From: Elmis aenea
Taxonomy: Eukaryota > Arthropoda > Insecta > Coleoptera > Elmidae
Assembly: GCA_947652605.1 (NCBI GenBank)
Contig: OX393578.1
Span: 37,453,470-37,517,469 of the forward strand
Length of the DNA stretch: 64,000 bases
Direction of reading: 5' to 3'
Both the position numbers and the translations under genes were made by a program. Positions 58,733 through 64,000 of this stretch are shown one piece after another (position 1 is the stretch's first letter; every line of letters starts with the position of its first letter). The notes under the pieces were generated by a model, which was not told the origin of the DNA, made no database searches, and saw nothing but the letters and a program-made list of their open reading frames with translations.

Positions 58733-59490
58733 ATGGTTCTAGGACAATCACCCCCTGGACAATCACCCCCCGGACAATAACCCCCGGACAATAACCCCCG
58801 GACAATAACCCCCCGTACAAATAACACCCGGACAAATAACCCCCGCACAAACAACCCCCCGTGTAAAAAACCCCCCAGAAAATTAACCCCCCGTGCAAAA
58901 GAAAACAACGACTAACTTGAAATATCGGTAAATTATGATGGTCGTAATGTAAAGTGTTAAAGTTGCAAATAAAAAAATTAAAGGCAGAATAACAATATAA
59001 TCTTCTACAAACACCTTTTTTTAAATACATTATTAACAATATTAATTATTTCCCTGTAAAATACTTTACAAATGTAAGTTTATTTAAATAAACCATAAAG
59101 TTTACAAGTTTACTATTTTTAATCCTAATCCTATGATGCTAACATAATTCCAAATCGCTGCATGATGGCCATAACAGTGAAAAATTGTGCGTTCAAAGGT
59201 AACACCCGAAGAAGATTGAATTGTTAATCTGCCTTAATTTCTTTTTTTTTTGCAACTTTATCACTTTACATTGCGGCAATTATAATCTAGGTACTGTTAT
59301 TTTAAGTTAGTCGATGTTTTTTTCTGCACGGGGTGTTAATTGTCTGGGGGGTTTTTTACACGGGAGGTTATTTGTGCGGGGGTTATTTGTCCGGGGGTTA
59401 TTTGTCCGGGGGTTATTTGTACGGGGGGTTATTGTCCGGGGGTTATTGTCCGGGGGGTGATTGTCCAGGGGGTGATTGTCCTGTTACCAT
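58733..59490. mobile_element. Element with terminal repeats built of G5/C5 units, duplication GCAAA
   Basis: The left end ATGGTTCTAGGACAATCACC and the complement of the right end (ATGGTAACAGGACAATCACC) match. Inwards, both ends are arrays of 14- and 15-bp units: GGACAATAACCCCC and GGACAAATAACCCCC on the left (58741-58905), the exact reverse on the right (59330-59482), in the same unit order. GCAAA flanks both sides (58728-58732 and 59491-59495), a probable 5-bp duplication. The middle is AT-rich and non-coding. Glycine-rich frames on either strand are artefacts. Confidence 0.8.
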
Positions 59491-59909
59491 GCAAAATAGC
59501 CCGAATTGTTTATTCATTCTACATTTGTAAAAAAAATGTTTTTAAATTTTTGTCGCGTTATGAAACTGTTGAAAATTAAAGCCCAGTAAAAAAAAGAAAC
59601 CAGGCTTTTAGAATCAGTTAAATAATAAGGAGTCAGAGGTTATTTGTGCGGGGGTTATTTGTCCGGGGGTTATTTGTCCGGGGGTTATTTGTACGGGGGG
59701 TTATTGTCCGGGGGTTATTGTCCGGGGGGTGATTGTCCAGGGGGTGATTGTCCTGTTACCATGCAAAATAGCCCGAATTGTTTATTCATTCTACATTTGT
59801 AAAAAAAATGTTTTTAAATTTTTGTCGCGTTATGAAACTGTTGAAAATTAAAGCCTAGTAAAAAAAAGAAACCAGGCTTTTAGAATCAGTTAAATAATAA
59901 GGAGTCAGA
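59365..59909. repeat. 272-bp tandem duplication of the element's right end
   Basis: 59365-59636 and 59637-59908 are near identical (one visible change, GCCCAGTA versus GCCTAGTA). The unit is most of the right terminal array plus about 150 bp of flank, so it arose after insertion. Confidence 0.95.
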
Positions 59910-62044
59910 GTTAATAATTAAATTCATAATAAAAAAATCGTTTAACACAGTAACATATTAAAAGCGATTTAAAAAATTCATCCTTCCATTAAATAAAGTA
60001 ATTTTACAGTAAAAAAAAATGAAACGAAAAACTTTATGCACATAAAACTATTAATTCACAGTTAATAAATTTACATGTTAAATAGGCCCCGTAAAGCGTA
60101 TGACGTAGTAGTGCTGCTATATATCGTAAGTTGGCTATACTGTTTTTTGTCAGTTATCTTATATGGTTAGGTCCGATCAGGTTAGGTTTGGTTAAGTAAA
60201 AACAAGTGTAATTTTATTGTGAAAAAAATCTTTTTACTGTGCAAATAGTCTTTTACTACTGTGAAAGTAATTTTTGTACTGAACATATTTTACTTTGCAT
60301 TTTCTTTTATTACTGTGCAAAGTGTCCATTTTCTTAAAACTAAGTATATTATTTTAAAAATTATTTCTTAAAATCGTAGCCATTTGAAACATAAAGTAAT
60401 GAAGACTAAAAAATCGCAACAATTTCTGTACCTACTCATCTGTAGTGGAAAAATAAAAATGTATTCTTCATATCAGATCACAGGTATATTTATCTCGAAA
60501 AAGTAATCTCGAAGACCTTAATCAGATTTTTTCTGAATATCGTAATAATTAAGCTTACAAATACTCCGAACCAGCCTGTAATACTTTTACAACGGCATAA
60601 GAGTGACCGATTGAAAATGTTATATATCAAGGCACTTTTATACATTACAATTTTCAGAAAATAAATGCAGCTTTTAGAGATTTAAAAATGTCTAGGCACC
60701 TTTATATAACTAACTACAATAAATGCATTGCGAGATGAAATTGCCAGCAATTTTTTGCGTTTATATATACACCCCCAAGAGTACATGTGCACAACTAAAG
60801 TTACATTAAAAGTTTTGCAATTAAAATTTTCATAATTTAAAAAGCTCCGTTTTAAAATGAGTAGTACGACGTATTCTATGTGTACACTGATTTGCCACAA
60901 CATTTTTATCCACGGGGAATAGCTTCTAATATAAAATGTAAGCTATATAATTGCGGTTTTTGTAACGCTTTTACAAATTTTTTTAACTCAAAATGTAATT
61001 GATACGTTGGGTAAAATTCTCAACATTTAGCTGCGTGAACCTTTGCCATAGTTACGCAAAATGCAGTAAATATGTCTCATACAGCCCACCATGTACGTGC
61101 TGTGAACGAGAACAGTATTAAATGAGATAAGGGGATGAATTTAGTGAGTCAGGAAATATGCAAGTTTTTATATCTTGAATGTACGATATCATGGAGAGTA
61201 ACAGCGAACGTGCAAAATAATCAAAAGGTAGGTAATGGTAGTTTTTTGCATTTTGCATGGAGTAGAATTAACATTTTCGCCTTATAAATAGTCCCATATG
61301 AATTGTATGTATAAGCGTGAAACAGATTTTTTTCCCCTGGGTGTTTTACATCCAATTAATTGCCGAATACAGTTTTTGTTTATTTTTACTTACAAGTACC
61401 TACTTGTATTCTTCTCTAGTGTTAACTCTTTAAATTTTAAAATAGTTAGGTATTTTATGCATACTGATGGTTTTACTATTACACAAGATCCTCCATAAAT
61501 AAATAAGTAGGCGGCTTTTAAGTTTATTTTAGGAAGAAAATTAGTTTATGACATTTTATGTAATTTACAATTTTACTGACTAATTGTGTAACATTTTTCA
61601 ACGTTTTAATTTTGTTTATATTTTTACACCTTTACGTTACTTTGTTAATTGTAATCTAATAAATTCTGTTTGTTTACATAAAATTAACAGAGTGAATGTT
61701 AAATAGTCCTAAAATGTATTGTAAACGTCTACGAATAATATAAACGTTACATAAAAATGTATCGTTTGCTAACAATAAATTTACAATGTACCGACAATTT
61801 CCGCATGATCCATGCTCCAGAAACTTTACACGAGTTTGAGTATTTTTTTATGAAAAATATTTGTATTGACATATGGTGGTAAAGTACTTACTTAAATTTA
61901 TTCACATTATCTTTTTTCGAAGTATTTTTTGTGCAAGTGCAAAACCTGTTTTAAGACTTCCGTCCCTTCATCAGTTGCAGTCTTAATAATATGAGTGATT
62001 TTTAATTAAAGTTATTTATAATGAATTATATTTATTAAGTTAAG
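59910..62044. other. 2.1 kb without a gene
   Basis: AT-rich. A GC-richer patch at 60084-60130 (GGCCCCGTAAAGCGTATGACG) and GGTTAGG-type motifs near 60165-60190 are the only notable points. Confidence 0.5.
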
Positions 62045-62570
62045 CTCATATTAGACGTTGCAATTTTTCTTAAAAATCATTTTTCTACAACGCAAATCCA
62101 CAAAATCGCAACGTGTAATATGTACCCAGGAAAAAATTTAAATGACAGGATTTTATGCTATTGAACATGCTCTAATTTTTCAAGGTCAAACAAGCATATT
62201 TTATCAAATTTTCAGTAACTTCTAGTAATTTTTGTTGCTGTATTGTCAAACTGTGTTGTCAAAAAGCACCACGTAACCTACAGAGTATACTTTTTTCTTA
62301 TTTTTAACCACGATACGCATTTTGCGATTGTAGTAAACTGGCCACAGTAGTAAACATGCAGATATGTAGGTTATGTTATGGACATTATGTGGCTAACTGC
62401 CGGATGGCTGTCATTTAAATGTCATCTATTGTCAGAAAAATTATGCGCAGTGGCGGTTTTGAATCCTACGCAAAAAAAATCGCAACGAGTAATAGGGGTT
62501 TTGTATTTATTATTCAAGATGGAAAATATTTTTCTTACAGATGGAAAAAAATTGCAACGTCTAATATGAG
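62045..62570. mobile_element. TIR element, CTCATATTAGACGTTGC ends
   Basis: A perfect inverted repeat of about 24 bp, starting CTCATATTAGACGTTGCAAT at 62045, closes at 62570. Inner relatives of the end motif, TCGCAACGTGTAATATG (62106) and TCGCAACGAGTAATAGG (62479), lie next to each terminus. No target duplication is evident. Non-coding, 526 bp. Confidence 0.85.
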
Positions 62571-62897
62571 TTTTATTAGACATTAGTATATTTCTGGGTA
62601 TAGCAATTGTTTGATAAACAATTTCCCGTCATACAAATTTTCAGTGCTTGCTTGTTTTTTTAATTTAAATACACCTAATTAATTTTTTTGAGAAAATTAC
62701 AAATATAAAGTATTTGTCGTTCTGTTCAGATTAATTTACAAAGTATTCAGGGACGTAATGAACAAATTAACCACTAGCAACTCACCTAGACAATTATACC
62801 TTAACCCTCTGTCGTTAAAGATCGTTAAAGATTGTACAAGCTCAATTCTTTTTTGGCGTCATAATTAAACGCGAAAGTTGGGAGGTTTCATCTATAC
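62571..62897. other. No gene seen
   Basis: AT-rich; ends with the hAT target duplication ATCTATAC. Confidence 0.5.
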
Positions 62898-63211
62898 CAG
62901 GGGTGGCCAACCCAAATGATCTTGCGGGCCACTTTCGAAATACATCATAACTCCGCGGGCCACATATAAAATTATATATCCCCATATTAGACTTAGATAC
63001 ACAATAGACATTTTTTTGGGGTGAAAAATTGAAACGTAAGAGTTATTATTATTGTGTTTACTATTATTCTTACATGTAAACATAGATAATATAATAATAA
63101 TGATAGTAAACGTATATTGTAAAGAAATATATAACACTAAAAATTAAATATAAAAAATATATAAATATAAATGAAATAAAAAAATTAAATCATTCAAAAA
63201 TAATTATTTTA

Positions 63212-63397
63212 CTAGTGCGATATTTGTTTCTCCACTCTGTCACTTAGCTTTTGCAAATCGATCTCAATTTGGGTATTTGCACATCGTAATTGGTGTTGCA
63301 GGTTAGCGTCCGTTATGTTTGAGCATGTTTTGTGTTTGGTCAATTTCATTTTCGAAAAAAACGATTCGCAGGTGTAAGTTGAACCAAATGCGCTAAT
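63212..63397 (-). pseudogene. hAT transposase C-terminal dimerisation fragment
   Basis: The minus strand reads ISAFGSTYTCESFFSKMKLT, KHKTCSNITDANLQHQLRCA, NTQIEIDLQKLSDRVEKQIS and H, then a stop at 63212-63214. FGSTY.CE..FS.MK..K.....R..L.D..L...LR is the hAT C-terminal dimerisation motif shared with domesticated genes such as ZBED5 and GTF2IRD2. The 61 codons are uninterrupted, so decay has come mainly from deletion: the coding upstream is lost where the MITE begins at about 63404. The remaining element to 63883 holds no further coding. Confidence 0.88.
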
Positions 63398-63403
63398 AAT
63401 GTA

Positions 63404-63765
63404 TTTTTTGTGCGATCGTACTTAGAAACAGCTGTTTGACGGACGCGTTAGCAACCATAAAGTACTGCATTACCGGCCCTATCCTTAGCAACGGCCGTAA
63501 AAGTTACTTTTCAGGCGGTTACCCTTAGCAACGGCCGAAAAAGTAACTTTTACGGCCGTTGCTAAGGAGAGGGCCGGTAATGCATTACACACGCCGTCAT
63601 CTGTCAGTGACAGAATGTCACGTAGTTTCTAACCTATAATTTTGAAAATTACTAAAAATTTAAATTGTTTTTAATTCTATCGCAAAAAAATGTAATATGC
63701 ACCTCGGCCAAAACGTACTTTTTCGGCCGCGTCTGGTTTACTGGCCTTGATACATAAATAACTAT
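63404..63765. mobile_element. GCAACGGCC MITE nested in the hAT
   Basis: Runs from TTTTTTGTGCGATCGTACTTAG to CTTGATACATAAATAACTATT, i.e. inverted relative to the copies at 22730 and 30684. The palindromic core (TACTGCATTACCGGCCCT with AGGGCCGGTAATGCATTA) is intact. GGCCAAAACGTAC and TTTCGGCCGCGTCTGG near the right match the 30190-30270 copy. Non-coding. Confidence 0.85.
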
Positions 63766-64000
63766 TTTTAATACATTGGTTTTCACTACTTTGGCCATTA
63801 TAAAATAAATATATTTTGTAAAAGTGTGATGAATCTCGCGGGCCGGAAAATGATCAAGGCGGGCCGCGGGTTGGCCACCCCTGATCTATACAGTACCTCT
63901 CTGACTCCCGTTTAGCAACCCTTCAGTGACAGTTAAATATTGTTACAGTGCGTTTAGAAAATAAGCATTTTGTATCAAATCGATACATTGCGACCAAACG

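Larger units (their letters stand above)
62898..63883 (-). mobile_element. hAT element, CAGGGGTGGCCAACCC ends, duplication ATCTATAC
   Basis: Starts CAGGGGTGGCCAACCC and ends GGGTTGGCCACCCCTG, a perfect inverted repeat. ATCTATAC flanks both sides (62890-62897 and 63884-63891). CTTGCGGGCC/GCGGGCCAC blocks lie inside both ends. It keeps the last part of the transposase on the minus strand and is interrupted by a GCAACGGCC MITE. Confidence 0.96.

Noticed and set aside
58641..59579. Glycine-rich secreted-looking proteins on both strands
   Set aside because: They are frame translations of the 14-15-bp G5 units and appear equally on both strands and in the duplicated copy.

Overview
This is AT-rich eukaryotic nuclear DNA, almost certainly from an insect. 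The evidence is Tc1/mariner, pogo, hAT and piggyBac relics with their diagnostic target-site duplications, tandem Helitrons, an env-bearing LTR element and many CACCCTGTAT-ended repeats. A beetle is my best guess, from the repeat style only. No complete host gene is visible. The best host-gene candidate is one GC-rich open exon on the minus strand (49289-49510); a weaker one lies near 57026-57165. The window is essentially a graveyard of nested transposons.

Layout. 0-2 kb: the 3' end of a broken LTR retroelement (frameshifted envelope gene, transmembrane segment, purine tract, 3' LTR). 2-11 kb: a 0.9-kb foldback, CACCCTGTAT repeats, a 182-bp LINE tail with target duplication, and a second foldback. 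11.9-13.9 kb: a nearly 2-kb microsatellite with a 1.66-kb hexanucleotide core. 14-26 kb: three hAT non-autonomous elements with exact 8-bp duplications, and mariner and Tc1 transposase relics. 26.9-27.9 kb: a near-perfect palindrome of half a mariner. 29.4-31 kb: a mosaic of GCAACGGCC repeats. 32.3-36.4 kb: three foldbacks in a row, the first holding a transposase 3' end. 37-41 kb: three more transposase fragments, one split by a hAT MITE. 42.7-46.8 kb: piggyBac inside a pogo-like element inside a CCCAAGTAGCAC element. 47.8 kb: a hAT transposase fragment. 51.6-53.7 kb: a hAT element holding two head-to-tail Helitrons and a foldback. 54.2-56.4 kb: a 2.2-kb foldback. 58.7-59.9 kb: an element whose terminal repeats are arrays of G5 blocks. 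62-63.9 kb: a TIR element and a hAT element with a nested MITE.

The most interesting theme is the density of long hairpins: at least eight palindromes of 250-2160 bp in 64 kb. In two of them the arms are half-copies of a Tc1/mariner-superfamily transposon that meet inside the transposase gene, one joining two 5' halves and the other two 3' halves. Transcription through these would give long double-stranded RNA matching transposases. That function is inference; the palindromes themselves are directly visible.

All family assignments come from reading motifs by eye. No database search was possible, and copy-to-copy identities are visual estimates.
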